Shown: positions 1 through 9,787, counted from the stretch's first letter. The stretch is DNA of 64,000 nucleotides from an uncultured Prevotellaceae bacterium (GCA_902769705.1 CACXPX010000002.1:1-64000); one strand, 5' to 3'. Made by a program: numbers and translations. Notes: generated by a model from the letters alone, not told the origin.

Positions 1-6
1 TTTCAT
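1..6 (-). CDS. start codon of a gene running off the left edge, possibly an outer-membrane efflux factor
   Basis: On the minus strand an ATG followed by AAA lies 3 nt after the stop codon of the RND pump gene. Only two codons are visible. In RND operons ordered adaptor then pump, the third gene is commonly a TolC/OprM-type outer-membrane channel, so that product is the natural guess, but nothing in the visible sequence shows it. Confidence 0.3.
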
Positions 7-9
7 GAT

Positions 10-3000
10 TTATTCCTCTGTTTTTACTTCAACACTTTTCACTTCAACTTCCTTCCCCTGATACTTTTCATGCAGTTTCTGGAACACGATGAAGAAGGCG
101 GGAACCACGAAGAGCAGGGCCACGGTACCCACGGACATACCGCCCACAACGCCAAGGGCGAGGGCACGGTTGCCGTTAGCACCAGCACCACCCTCGATGA
201 TGAGCGGAATCATACCGGCAATCATGGTGAACACCGTCATCAGGATGGGGCGCAGGCGCTCCTTGCAAGCCTCGAAGGCGGCATCGCGGATGCTCATGCC
301 CTGAGCACGTCGCTCAGAGGCAAACTCCGTAATCAGGATGGCGGTCTTGGATAGCAGACCGATGAGCATGATGACACCCGTCTGCAGGTAAATGTTGTTG
401 TCCATGCCCGGCAAGTGGAGCAGTGACCCCAAGTAGGCGAAGACAAAGGCACCCATCAGGCCGAAAGGTACGCTGAGCAACACTGCCCAAGGGGTGAACC
501 ACGAGTTATAGAGCGAAGCAAGGATGAGATAGATGAGAATTACACATATTATATATATAAGGGCTGTGGCATTGGAACCTGCAGCCTCCTCCAATTCGCG
601 CGACATGCCACTGTATTCATAACTATAGCCATTGGGCATGGTTTCTTTGAACACCTCGGCTATCACCTTGTGGGCATCGCCCTCAGTATAGCCACCGGCA
701 GCCTGCACAAAACAAGTGATGCTCTGGAACAGGTTGAAGTGCTCGATGCTCGACGCACCTACAATTTCCTTCAACGTTACGAACTCAGAGATGGGTGCCA
801 TCTTGCCACCACGAACCCTGACGAAGATGTTGTTAAGCGAAGAGGGATCAAGACGGTACTCGGGCGCGGCACTGGCCATGATGCGGTACACCTTACCGAA
901 CTGGTTGTAGTTGCCGACATATGAACCGCCGCAATAGGAACCTAACGTCCTTAACACTGCAGCAGGCGAAACACCGGCACGGTCGCATTGGGCGGCATCG
1001 ACATCTACTTGATATTTGGGGAAACGTTCAGAATACGAGGTCATAGCCATACTGATTTCTGGACGTTCACCGAGCTTTGTCAAGAAGTTGGTAGCCAACT
1101 TGGCAAACTCCGACAGGTCGCCATCGTTCAGGTCTTGCAACACCAAGTTCACGCTGTTGTTCGATCCATATCCTGGCACCTGTGGCAACTGGAACGGCAT
1201 CACCTGCACATTCTTGATTTCCTTACAAGCAAAATACAGGCGGCCAATGACGAGGTCGACATAATGGTTGAAGCCTTCACGCTCCTCCCATGTCTTCAGG
1301 CGGATGATCATCGTGGCATAGTTTGAACCCGAGCCCGACATCATACCATAACCGCAAGCTGTTGCAAAGCTTTCCATCTCAGGAATCTCCTGCACCTTTG
1401 CCTCAACCTTCTTCACAATCTCACGCGTCTCATGAAGCGTGGTACCTTCCGGTGCACGAATTTCGGCAAGAATAACTCCTTGGTCTTCTTGAGGAACGAG
1501 ACCTGAAGGCAAGTTCTTCATAAAGAAGATAAGCAGAAGGGCTGCAACTGCCAACAAGCTCCATGCCAACACGGGACGCTTGATGAACTTCTGGACGCTC
1601 TTCGAATATTTCTTGTAGATGGCGTTATAGCTGGTGGTATAAGCTTTCTTCGTGTAGTAGGTCAGGCTCTTGCGCTCGCTTTCCTTCTCATTAATCTTCA
1701 GCATGATGGCACAGAGGGCAGGGCACAATGTCAAAGCAGACACGCACGAAAGACCTACAGCCGAGGCAATCGTCACACCAAACTGGGTGAAGAACGAGCC
1801 CGACGTACCTGGCATGAAGGCCACAGGAATAAACACAGCCATAAAGACCAGCGTACACGAGACGACAGCCACCGACACCTCACTCATAGCCTCACGTGTA
1901 GCTTGGTGTGCATCGGTGATGCCACCCTCCATCTTCGCCATCACAGCCTCAACCACCACAATGGCGTCATCCACCACCGTACCGATGGCCAGCACCAAAG
2001 CGAACAGCGTCAAGATGTTGAGGGAGAAGCCTGCCAGCGAGACGATGGCAAAGGTTCCCAACAGGGAAACGATAATGGATATTGACGGAATGATGGTAGC
2101 CTTGAAGTTCTGCAAGAAGAAGAACACCACGAGAATCACCAAGATGATGGCGATGATGAGCGTCTCTACCACGTTGCCAATGGCAGCATAGAGGAAGTCG
2201 TCAGATGTTTCGAGTTTCACGAATTCCAGTCCTGCCGGCATCATCGGCTTCAGTTCCTCATAGAGTTTGTTGATTCGGGCATTTACTTCTGTAGCGTTGG
2301 CGCCCGGGGCTTGGAATACCATGAAGATGGTGCCTGGCTTGCCGCCAATGTTCGACACAAAGTTGTAGCTCATGGCACCAATCTCCACGTCAGCCACATC
2401 GCTCAAGTGCAGCAAGTGGCCGCCATCGCTGGTACGAAGCACGATATCGTTGAACTCCTCGATGGTTTTCAGCGTACCTTTGTACTCCATCGTGTACTGG
2501 TAGTTGTTTTCCGACTGAGCACCCAAAGAACCTGTGGCAGCAACGAAGCTCTGGCCGCCAATGGCAGCAAACACGTCATTGGGCTCCAGACCATACTGGG
2601 CCATCACGTCGGGCTTCATCCAAATGCGAAGAGCATATGTATTACCGAGGGACATGACATCACCCACACCAGTAATACGCATCAAACGAGGTTTCAGGTT
2701 GATATCGATGTAGTTGGCCACGAAATCGTCGTCATACTTGCCATCGGCACTTCTCAAAGCGCCAATCTGCAGAATGTTGCTCTGCATCTTGAACACCTGA
2801 ACGCCCACCTTCGTAACGTCAGCTGGTAACATGGCCGTAGCTCGCGTCACACGGTTCTGCACGTTCACCGCAGCCAAGTCAGGATCTGTACCCGCCTTGA
2901 AATAGACCACGATGCTCACATCGCCTGATGACGAAGCCGAACTGGTCATATAGGTCATGTCAGGCACACCATTGATAGCCTCCTCCAATGGTTGCACCAC

Positions 3001-3183
3001 CGATTTCATAATCGTATTGGCATCGGCACCCGTATAGGTAGTTGATACACGTACGGTAGGCGGTGCGATGTTTGGGTATTGCTCAATGGGCAGCGAGTTC
3101 ATGCAGATGTAGCCCACCAAAGCAATAACGATCGAGATGGCACATGCCATCACGTATCTGTTAATAAATATATTATTCTTCAT
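10..3183 (-). CDS. RND multidrug efflux pump, HAE-1 (AcrB-like) inner-membrane permease
   Basis: This is a proton-driven resistance-nodulation-division transporter that should export drugs or hydrophobic compounds from the periplasm and inner membrane through an outer-membrane channel. The 1057-residue length is normal for the HAE-1 family. Visible features are the N-terminal membrane helix (about residues 9-28), the first porter region, a cluster of membrane segments at about 335-490, and a second porter half followed by C-terminal helices. The paired aspartates of the proton relay are in the VVDDA motif near residue 405, and the matching lysine is in LLSKTAILI near residue 960. It starts 3 nt after the adaptor gene, so the two are co-transcribed. 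The substrate cannot be read from the sequence. Confidence 0.95.
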   Translation of the reverse strand: MKNNIFINRYVMACAISIVIALVGYICMNSLPIEQYPNIAPPTVRVSTTYTGADANTIMKSVVQPLEEAINGVPDMTYMTSSASSSGDVSIVVYFKAGTDPDLAAVNVQNRVTRATAMLPADVTKVGVQVFKMQSNILQIGALRSADGKYDDDFVANYIDINLKPRLMRITGVGDVMSLGNTYALRIWMKPDVMAQYGLEPNDVFAAIGGQSFVAATGSLGAQSENNYQYTMEYKGTLKTIEEFNDIVLRTSDGGHLLHLSDVADVEIGAMSYNFVSNIGGKPGTIFMVFQAPGANATEVNARINKLYEELKPMMPAGLEFVKLETSDDFLYAAIGNVVETLIIAIILVILVVFFFLQNFKATIIPSISIIVSLLGTFAIVSLAGFSLNILTLFALVLAIGTVVDDAIVVVEAVMAKMEGGITDAHQATREAMSEVSVAVVSCTLVFMAVFIPVAFMPGTSGSFFTQFGVTIASAVGLSCVSALTLCPALCAIMLKINEKESERKSLTYYTKKAYTTSYNAIYKKYSKSVQKFIKRPVLAWSLLAVAALLLIFFMKNLPSGLVPQEDQGVILAEIRAPEGTTLHETREIVKKVEAKVQEIPEMESFATACGYGMMSGSGSNYATMIIRLKTWEEREGFNHYVDLVIGRLYFACKEIKNVQVMPFQLPQVPGYGSNNSVNLVLQDLNDGDLSEFAKLATNFLTKLGERPEISMAMTSYSERFPKYQVDVDAAQCDRAGVSPAAVLRTLGSYCGGSYVGNYNQFGKVYRIMASAAPEYRLDPSSLNNIFVRVRGGKMAPISEFVTLKEIVGASSIEHFNLFQSITCFVQAAGGYTEGDAHKVIAEVFKETMPNGYSYEYSGMSRELEEAAGSNATALIYIICVILIYLILASLYNSWFTPWAVLLSVPFGLMGAFVFAYLGSLLHLPGMDNNIYLQTGVIMLIGLLSKTAILITEFASERRAQGMSIRDAAFEACKERLRPILMTVFTMIAGMIPLIIEGGAGANGNRALALGVVGGMSVGTVALLFVVPAFFIVFQKLHEKYQGKEVEVKSVEVKTEE

Positions 3184-3186
3184 GAC

Positions 3187-4368
3187 TTACTTCTCGTTTT
3201 TCGCTGCTTCGGGAAAGAGTACACGCTGTCCTTCCTGTACGTTGTTGGCTCCGACAGTCACAATCCTATCGCCCACATTGAGTCCTTCGGTCACAATGAC
3301 ATCCTTGCCGTTGCCTGTATTCGTGATGGAAACAGTAATGGCCGTTGCCGTGCTGTCACCTTTCACCTTATACACCAACGACTTGTCCTGCAAGCGTACA
3401 ACAGCACTTTGGGGAATTACCATCACACCCTTTTGTGAGAAGGGAAGCACTACCGTGCCTTGAATACCCGAAAACAAATGTCCGTCAGGGTTAGGGAACG
3501 AGGCTTTACAAGCCAGCGAACCCGTAGCTGCATCCACCACACCAGTCAAACTGGTGATACGACCCTTGTGCGGATATTCCGTACCATTCTTCATCACAAA
3601 CGTCACATCAGGAAGGCTAGCTATATGTTTTTCCTTATCGCCGGCCTTCATACCCGCTTGCACTTGGGATTCGATAATTGCCTCAGTCACCGAGAATTCG
3701 GCGTCCATTGTCGTATTGCCACTCAATACGGTCAGTTGCGTCATAGGTGTCACTTGGTCGCCACCACGTACAGGAATCTCACCGATAACACCCGACACAG
3801 GTGCCGTGATGGTGCAGAAGCCCAAGTTCACACGAGCGCGGTTTACGGATGCATTGGCTTGGCTGACCGAAGCCTTGGCCTGGCTGACAGCTGCTTGTGC
3901 CTGGTTATAGTTGTTCTTTGAGTTTTCAAGCATATAACTGCTCACTATCTTTTTCTCGAACAAGTTCTGATTGCTTTCATATTCCAGCTTGGCGCTGTTG
4001 GCTTGTGCGAGTGCAGCTGTCAGATTGGCATTTGCAGCCTGAAGGTTAGCCCTCGCAGCCTCCAGTTCGTGTTGGGCATTACGTGAGTCGATAACGAAGA
4101 GCGTCTGCCCTTTCCTCACCTGCTGGCCCTCGCTCACGTATATTTTCATCAGCTGACCACTCACCTGAGGCATGATTGTCACATCAGACTGACCTTTCAT
4201 CTTGGCACTGAACTTCATAGGGAGTTCTATGTCCTTCTTCTCTACCGTCATCGTCTCATACGATGATTGTGTTTCTTTGGGAATGTCAAGTCCGCAGGAG
4301 GTCAGTGTGCCAACCGCCATCCCGAACATCAGAACCCATGTAGTAGCATTGATTTTCTTCATATTCAT
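3187..4368 (-). CDS. RND efflux periplasmic adaptor lipoprotein (membrane fusion protein)
   Basis: The adaptor bridges the RND pump and the outer-membrane channel. The N-terminus is a lipoprotein signal with lipobox LTSC near residue 25. After it come a lipoyl/barrel-sandwich half (VTIMPQVSGQLMKIYVSEGQ), an Ala/Gln/Asn-rich alpha-helical hairpin at about residues 95-180, the second lipoyl half (TITAPVSGVIGEIPV), then a beta-barrel and membrane-proximal domain. The length of 393 residues suits the AcrA/MexA family. The ATG at 4368 is used here; a second ATG six bases downstream would give a protein two residues shorter. It is the first gene of the pump operon and has a good promoter about 110 nt upstream. 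Confidence 0.93.
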   Translation of the reverse strand: MNMKKINATTWVLMFGMAVGTLTSCGLDIPKETQSSYETMTVEKKDIELPMKFSAKMKGQSDVTIMPQVSGQLMKIYVSEGQQVRKGQTLFVIDSRNAQHELEAARANLQAANANLTAALAQANSAKLEYESNQNLFEKKIVSSYMLENSKNNYNQAQAAVSQAKASVSQANASVNRARVNLGFCTITAPVSGVIGEIPVRGGDQVTPMTQLTVLSGNTTMDAEFSVTEAIIESQVQAGMKAGDKEKHIASLPDVTFVMKNGTEYPHKGRITSLTGVVDAATGSLACKASFPNPDGHLFSGIQGTVVLPFSQKGVMVIPQSAVVRLQDKSLVYKVKGDSTATAITVSITNTGNGKDVIVTEGLNVGDRIVTVGANNVQEGQRVLFPEAAKNEK

Positions 4369-4485
4369 TAGTCTTTAAATATTTTTATCTATTCATTCTT
4401 AGCCTATAAGCAACGTTTGGGTTTTAAAAGGTTCAATATTTGTCTGCAACCTAGTTAACAAACAAATACATACATTATTAAACTG

Positions 4486-4517
4486 CAAAAATAGATTTTT
4501 TCCGCGACATCTCCAAA
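4486..4517 (-). promoter_or_regulatory. promoter of the RND efflux operon
   Basis: On the minus strand TTTG (4517-4514) is followed after 20 nt by TATTTTTG (4493-4486), a full match to the Bacteroidetes sigma-ABfr consensus. The implied leader before the adaptor ATG is roughly 110 nt and AT-rich. No obvious repressor palindrome was found in it. Confidence 0.65.
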
Positions 4518-4612
4518 AAATCAGCAAAAAAATTGCAAGTAAGTGAAAATGATGTGATAAACTAAGGCTAAAATGAAATAAATGCTTGATTTTGAACCAA
4601 CTATTATGTTGT

Positions 4613-4652
4613 TACAAAAAAATCTCATCCCCACGAAAGAGGATGAGATTTT
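4613..4652 (-). terminator. intrinsic terminator after the SLC13 transporter gene
   Basis: A 10-bp perfect stem (AATCTCATCC at 4621-4630 with GGATGAGATT at 4641-4650) with a 10-nt loop is followed on the minus strand by a run of T residues. It separates the SLC13 gene from the RND operon promoter. Confidence 0.85.
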
Positions 4653-4681
4653 CATTAACGATTTGTATAATTTCAATTACC

Positions 4682-6253
4682 TTACACGCCCATAAATGCC
4701 TTGACAAGCAAGTACACGAGCGGAATGGTGATGATGAACACACCGATGATATCGAGTATGACACCCGCCTTGATCATCTTCGTGATGGGGATATAGCCAG
4801 AAGCATAGACAATGGCATTTGGTGGAGTGGACACTGGCAACATGAATGCCAATGATGTGCAGAGTGCCATCACAACACAGACAGGAAGCGGGCTAAAGCC
4901 TAACGATGCGGCCGTAGCGATGGCAATCGGTCCCATCAGATTGGCAACTGCAGTGTTGGAAGTCAGCTCTGAGAGCAACAGGGAAGTTACGGCAAACAAT
5001 GTCAAGAATACCAACTCTGACGGCTCACCACCCAGAAGTCCCGTAAGTGACGTACCGATCCATTCAGACAAGCCTGTGGAGAACACCATTCCTCCAATTG
5101 CCAGACCACCACCAAAGAGCAACAGAGTTCCCCACTCTACACCCTTTACGCCTTCTTTCCAATCCAACGTCATCTCACCAGTCTTGGTGTTGACAGGCAT
5201 CAAGAACAGCAACAGACCACCAATCATAGCAGCAATGGCTTCTGGGAAGTATTTATTATAGGTCTTCACGGCATCAGCATCCAAGACTCCGGGAGCTATG
5301 TTTTGGATGGCACTAAGGACACCAGGAAGCACCCAAAGCGTTACGGCCACAATGAAGGCTATGAGGGTGTTCTTTTGGGCGCGTGTCCACTTACCCAGAC
5401 CTTTCACTCTTTCTTGTATGAAATCTTGTGCGCCTTCAATATGCTTCACATCTGCGGGGAACATCTTCTGCAGAACGAAATAGGTGACGATGAAATACAA
5501 CACCATAGCAGCGAAGCCCCAAACCATCCAGTCGAAGAATGTGATTTGAGGAGCATCGGGAGCCAGCTCGCGCAAGAAGCCCATCATGATGATGTTAGGA
5601 GGTGTTCCAATAGGAGTGAGCACACCACCAATAGAACAAGCATAGGCCGTCATCAACATCAAACCTGTTGAATATTTATAAGTACCCAAATCGATGACTT
5701 TTCCGTTGGCAGCCATCATCTCACGAATGGCCTCCAGCAGACCGAGGGCAATAGGAAACATCATGGCAGCCGTTGCCGTGTTGCTGATCCATCCTGAGCA
5801 GAGCATACATGCCAATCCGATAGCCAAGAAGATGCGGCGAGGCGAATCGCCCACCCATTTCATTGACATGATGCCATACGCAATTCGTTTGTCGAGACCA
5901 TTCACCATCATACCCTTGGCAATCAAGAAGCCTCCCATGAACAGGAAGATCATCGGACTGGCAAAGGCCGAAAAGGCGTCTTTCACCGGCACCACTCCAA
6001 ACACGACACAAAGTGTCGGGCCCAGAATCGAAGTGACGGGGATGGGCACGGGCTCACAAATCCACCAGAATGCCACCAGCGTCACGATAGCCAGTAGCTT
6101 GTGGGCCTCAGGCGACAATCCAGCAATAGGGATAAACCATACTAGCAAAGCACAAATAGGTCCCATTACGGCACCAAAGATGTGGCGTTTGCGATCAAAC
6201 GAGGCTTCTTTCGAACTAATCCTCGCAGCAGCAGTGTTTTTTTCAGTTTCCAT
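4682..6253 (-). CDS. SLC13/DASS family sodium:anion (dicarboxylate-type) symporter
   Basis: This predicted inner-membrane symporter belongs to the divalent anion:sodium family, whose members import succinate, malate, citrate or sulfate. The 523-residue protein has about eleven to twelve hydrophobic segments. Both copies of the Ser-Asn-Thr signature that line the sodium and substrate sites in the VcINDY structure are visible: SNTATAAMM near residue 160 and SNTAVANLM near residue 430. The Pro-containing partner motifs GTPPNIIMM and STPPNAIVYA follow each of them. The N-terminal 30 residues are polar and cytoplasmic. The gene stands alone, with a terminator downstream and the next gene upstream divergent. 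Substrate is not predictable, though a C4-dicarboxylate or citrate is the family default. Confidence 0.9.
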   Translation of the reverse strand: METEKNTAAARISSKEASFDRKRHIFGAVMGPICALLVWFIPIAGLSPEAHKLLAIVTLVAFWWICEPVPIPVTSILGPTLCVVFGVVPVKDAFSAFASPMIFLFMGGFLIAKGMMVNGLDKRIAYGIMSMKWVGDSPRRIFLAIGLACMLCSGWISNTATAAMMFPIALGLLEAIREMMAANGKVIDLGTYKYSTGLMLMTAYACSIGGVLTPIGTPPNIIMMGFLRELAPDAPQITFFDWMVWGFAAMVLYFIVTYFVLQKMFPADVKHIEGAQDFIQERVKGLGKWTRAQKNTLIAFIVAVTLWVLPGVLSAIQNIAPGVLDADAVKTYNKYFPEAIAAMIGGLLLFLMPVNTKTGEMTLDWKEGVKGVEWGTLLLFGGGLAIGGMVFSTGLSEWIGTSLTGLLGGEPSELVFLTLFAVTSLLLSELTSNTAVANLMGPIAIATAASLGFSPLPVCVVMALCTSLAFMLPVSTPPNAIVYASGYIPITKMIKAGVILDIIGVFIITIPLVYLLVKAFMGV

Positions 6254-6467
6254 TCGGTTAATACATTTATTGTTTATAAGTTAAGTAATGTCCTATGCAA
6301 CGATGAAACCACTCAATATTCTGAGATGGGAATCGGCTCGTTAAAATGGATTGTTTTAGACGAATGTTGGTTGAGTTCGTTCAAAAACAAAAGGTCTGTA
6401 ATAGATAATAATGGCGCAAATTTATTAATTTTTTTACATAAAACAATTAGTTCTATCATTTTTTTTG

Positions 6468-6475
6468 TATATTTG
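6468..6475 (+). promoter_or_regulatory. -7 promoter element of the 6507 small gene
   Basis: TATATTTG matches TAnnTTTG. It lies 31 nt before the ATG at 6507. No clear TTTG is seen at the usual upstream distance, so only the -7 box is called. Confidence 0.5.
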
Positions 6476-6506
6476 CGCCAAATTTTTAATCTTTCATTAT
6501 AATAAC

Positions 6507-6794
6507 ATGAACAATTTGGAATTAATACTGGGCATTGTTTTCGTGATTGGAGTGCTTCTGATGTTTGTGAAATATAAGCATCGTATGGGTATTCACAACA
6601 ATGTGGAACAACTTCGTGAGGTAACGGACTTGATTTTTGAAGAGGCTGCCAAGTCTCCAATTTCACAAAACAGATATATCAGAGGATTGAAGGAACACTT
6701 ACACGTCAACGAGAAGATGGCCTTGAAACTGATTGGAAAGGCTCGCATGGAAAACATCATTCGCGTTGAAGGCAAGGAAGTGACAAAAGCGTAA
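6507..6794 (+). CDS. small membrane-anchored protein of unknown function
   Basis: The 95-residue product has one N-terminal membrane helix (about residues 4-20, LELILGIVFVIGVLLMFVK) and a charged cytoplasmic remainder with predicted helices. I do not recognise the family. The first in-frame ATG is at 6507. The reading frame extends upstream, but that part overlaps the likely promoter, so the longer version is rejected. The gene stops 8 nt before the convergent end of the helix-hairpin-helix protein gene. The C-terminal part (SQNRYIRGLKEHLHVNEKMA) could be a small helical DNA- or protein-binding region, but this is not shown. Confidence 0.6.
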   Translation: MNNLELILGIVFVIGVLLMFVKYKHRMGIHNNVEQLREVTDLIFEEAAKSPISQNRYIRGLKEHLHVNEKMALKLIGKARMENIIRVEGKEVTKA

Positions 6795-6802
6795 ACATCT
6801 TC

Positions 6803-7786
6803 TTAGAACTCCACATAAGGTGCCAGGCGTTGTCTGGCATCAGAGGGGAATTCTGGTAAAAGTTTCAAATCATCGAGACTTTTGAGCGGCTCGCGAAGCC
6901 GCCGATAGTCGATGATGGCGCGTGCTTGATAGAAATCCAAATATGGATGAGACTTGAGCTGGTTGAGTGTCAACTGGTTCAAGTTTATTTTTTTGATGTG
7001 TGTTGTATTGAGTTTGAAAAAACGGATAGATTCTTCAGGGAAACCATTGATTTCACGGAGTTGTTCTGTGCTGACGTAACCACCTAACCTTCTACCATAA
7101 TCGGCAATCCGTCGGGCATAATGGCTGCCGATGCCTGGCACCTTTTTATATTGGTTGGTGTCAAGACTATTTAGCATGACAAATTCGTTTTCCTTTAGTT
7201 TTAAAGGATATTTCAATGTGTCGCGATATTGACTCCGATTATCTGATGTTGATGACTGGGCATCTCTTGACGACTTGTCAAAAAGCTCGGATGCTGGGCG
7301 ATAATCTTTGCTAATCCTGATGTAAGGCTCCAGCTCATGATATTCCTTCTGCGTGAGACCGTAAAGTCGGGAAAAGTCACTCGGCGTTCGGTAAACACCC
7401 CCATTTGCCCGATACTTATATATATTCTTCACCTGCCAAGAGCGCAAGCCGAGACGAAGCAGTTGAGTGCTATCGGCTGTATTGGGGTCAAACGGGAATC
7501 GTTCAACCCGATGTTCTCCTGAATAATAACCACCCGAGTAAGCTGCAGAAACTGAAGAAGAGGAGCCTGCTGCATCGTAATATCCTTGTTGTTGAGCGGC
7601 ATACCTTTCTTCCGATGAAATGGGCGTTTTTTGAAACAAAACGCTGTCTTCAGCAGTAAATGCCGTTTGCCTGTTTCTGCCGCCAATCAGATAAAATCCA
7701 CCCACAATGACGGCTATCAACAACAAGAGGAATAGCAAAACTTGCCTGTCGGACTTGTTGAAATAGAAAAACTCATGTAGTTTCAT
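6803..7786 (-). CDS. membrane-anchored helix-hairpin-helix (ComEA-type) protein
   Basis: The 327-residue protein has one N-terminal membrane helix (about residues 17-34) and then repeated helix-hairpin-helix units of the ComEA type. These are seen as DPNTADSTQLLRLGL, NSLDTNQYKKVPGIGSHYA, INGFPEESIRFFKLN and KKINLNQLTLNQLKSHPYL. Such units bind double-stranded DNA without sequence specificity, and ComEA uses them for DNA uptake. In Bacteroidales, proteins of this layout are common and mostly uncharacterised, so a role in DNA binding at the envelope is inference. It is just downstream of murF on the same strand, with 27 nt between them, and may be co-transcribed. Confidence 0.75.
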   Translation of the reverse strand: MKLHEFFYFNKSDRQVLLFLLLLIAVIVGGFYLIGGRNRQTAFTAEDSVLFQKTPISSEERYAAQQQGYYDAAGSSSSVSAAYSGGYYSGEHRVERFPFDPNTADSTQLLRLGLRSWQVKNIYKYRANGGVYRTPSDFSRLYGLTQKEYHELEPYIRISKDYRPASELFDKSSRDAQSSTSDNRSQYRDTLKYPLKLKENEFVMLNSLDTNQYKKVPGIGSHYARRIADYGRRLGGYVSTEQLREINGFPEESIRFFKLNTTHIKKINLNQLTLNQLKSHPYLDFYQARAIIDYRRLREPLKSLDDLKLLPEFPSDARQRLAPYVEF

Positions 7787-7813
7787 TGCAATGAAATGAG
7801 GGATTTTTGTTGA

Positions 7814-9175
7814 TTAGAGCAGTTCTGGCAGTTGCGACAGATGGATGCTGTTGCTTCCTTTGATGAGAATGCAACGTCCTTCGGGGCGGGATTGCGCAAT
7901 TTCTTTCTTCACTTCTTCCACATCATGGAACTTGCGGAAAGCACAATTCGTTTTGCCGAACTCTTCACCTACCAACCAAACATCTTTTATATTAGCAGAC
8001 TCGATGAAATCGATGATTTTTGCATGTTCCTTTGCACTATCAGCTCCTAATTCACGCATGTCGCCCAAGATGGCCATCTTGTTTTCAACTTGCATATCGC
8101 GGAAGTTCTTCAGCGCAGCCATCATGCTGGTTGGGTTTGCGTTGTAGGCGTCAACGATGAGTTTGTTGTGCTGGGTGACTGTCAGTTGCGAACGATTGTT
8201 CGATGGTATATAGTTTTCAATAGCGTGACAGATTTGTTCGCTAGAAACACCGAATCTGATGCCTAAAACGATTGCTGCTAATGCGTTGTAAACGTTGTAT
8301 GAACCAATAAGGTGGGTTGTAACTTCATAAACGGGCGTTTCATCAGCTTTAAAGTAGCCCATTCTCCAAGTGAAACGCAGGTAGGGGTCGCATGCGATGA
8401 CGTTTCCGATGACATAAGCACGTTTCTCGTCTGGATTCAACGAATAGGGCGTTCCAATCACTTGCGAGACACTAACCCCGAAACGTTGTTCTGCCATTTC
8501 CACCAAGTCAGCATCATCAGCGTTGACAACAAAGTTGTCAATAGCGCCCGTAGAAGCCAGAAAGTCATAAAGCTCGCCTTTGGTTCGCTTCACGCCCTCA
8601 AAAGAGCCGAATCCTTGCAAATGAGCCCGCCCAACGTTGGTAATGAGACCGGTGGTTGGCTCAACTGTCTCCACTAGCGTCTTGATGTCGCCAGGATGGC
8701 TCGCTCCCATCTCGATAATGGCAATTTCGTGTTCATCGTTCAAGCGGAAAAGCGTCTTGGGCACGCCCACATCGTTGTTGAAATTGCCTTCTGTAGCCAA
8801 TACATTATATTTCTCGGCCAATACGGCACGAATCAGTTCTTTTGTTGTGGTTTTTCCGTTAGTTCCAGTAATGGCTATAACCGGAATCAAGAACCGTCTG
8901 CGATGCTCGCGAGCCATATCTTTGAATGCTTGAAGAGTGTCATCAACAAAAACAAGGCGACCTTCTTCAACCAATTGAGGATTATCTGTACAAATCTGCC
9001 GGTCATCAACGATAGCAACAGCACATCCTTTTTCCAAAGCCGAAACAGCGAATTTATTCCCATCGAACGAAGCTCCTTTCAAAGCAAGGAAGATGCTGCC
9101 TTCAGGACATTCACGCGAATCGGTAGTGATGACAGGGTGCTGTTCATAGATTTTGTAGAGTTCTTTGCTTTCCAT
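7814..9175 (-). CDS. murF: UDP-N-acetylmuramoyl-tripeptide--D-alanyl-D-alanine ligase
   Basis: MurF adds the D-Ala-D-Ala dipeptide to the UDP-MurNAc-tripeptide, the last cytoplasmic step of stem-peptide assembly. The 453 residues match the family. There is an N-terminal Mur ligase domain (TTDSRECPEGSIFLALKG), the central ATPase P-loop [10 protein letters not shown] near residue 105, and a C-terminal domain with VDAYNANPTSM, the usual MurF signature. It lies outside the dcw cluster found at the other end of the window. It is probably transcribed from the -7 box at 9204-9211. The dipeptide substrate would come from ddl at 32.2 kb. Confidence 0.95.
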   Translation of the reverse strand: MESKELYKIYEQHPVITTDSRECPEGSIFLALKGASFDGNKFAVSALEKGCAVAIVDDRQICTDNPQLVEEGRLVFVDDTLQAFKDMAREHRRRFLIPVIAITGTNGKTTTKELIRAVLAEKYNVLATEGNFNNDVGVPKTLFRLNDEHEIAIIEMGASHPGDIKTLVETVEPTTGLITNVGRAHLQGFGSFEGVKRTKGELYDFLASTGAIDNFVVNADDADLVEMAEQRFGVSVSQVIGTPYSLNPDEKRAYVIGNVIACDPYLRFTWRMGYFKADETPVYEVTTHLIGSYNVYNALAAIVLGIRFGVSSEQICHAIENYIPSNNRSQLTVTQHNKLIVDAYNANPTSMMAALKNFRDMQVENKMAILGDMRELGADSAKEHAKIIDFIESANIKDVWLVGEEFGKTNCAFRKFHDVEEVKKEIAQSRPEGRCILIKGSNSIHLSQLPELL

Positions 9176-9203
9176 AATTAATGTTAGTTTGGTTCTTTGA
9201 TGG

Positions 9204-9211
9204 CAAAATTA
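9204..9211 (-). promoter_or_regulatory. -7 promoter element of murF
   Basis: On the minus strand TAATTTTG matches TAnnTTTG and lies 28 nt before the murF ATG. A -33 TTTG is not evident at the right distance. Confidence 0.5.
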
Positions 9212-9466
9212 CGAAAAAAGGATGAATTGTTGTCTATGTTTTTGAGAATATTTGATGAGATAACAAGAAAAATCATCAAAAAGCTCTCGTTTTTTTTAAT
9301 TTATAATTTGACTACCAATTGACAAGCATTTGTATTTTTAAATCATTGATATACTTATAGTTGCATCACTTTTAGTTTCGATTTGTACAAATAAAAACAG
9401 CATATTTTCGGTTGAAAATGACCATATTTTGGTTGGAAAAACCAACACGCCAACTGATATTAATGG

Positions 9467-9615
9467 TAACTTTGCAACGTCAAAAGATGGGAAGTGGGAT
9501 TCAATATCACGACCCATTGATACAACTCCTCTGATACGAAAACGAATGACTTAAAACTTGATTACCATTAAAAAAAGCCCTAGAGCCGTGAGTGATGCCT
9601 CATGGTTCTTTTTTT
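9467..9615 (+). ncRNA. candidate small transcript: orphan promoter and terminator pair
   Basis: TAACTTTG at 9467-9474 matches the -7 box. An 11-bp stem (9582-9592 with 9599-9609, two G-U pairs) followed by seven T residues ends a potential transcript of about 130 nt. No annotated gene lies between them. A 15-codon frame (MGSGIQYHDPLIQLL, 9492-9539) starts shortly after the promoter, so the unit could encode a peptide instead. Just upstream, GGTTGGAAAAACCAAC forms a short inverted repeat. The -33 box is not clear, so this is only a candidate. Confidence 0.3.
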
Positions 9616-9787
9616 ATATGCGCCAGCAATGAAGCCAACTATCATCTTTCAAAGAAACGCTTCATATTCATTGTTTTTGAAAAAATACGACAAATTTTTG
9701 TCAACTTTTTCATGCAATCCAGAAAAAGATTGTGTAAAGAAAAATTACTTTCACGCTCTTCCACCTTCACTTTTTGCCACGAAACTT

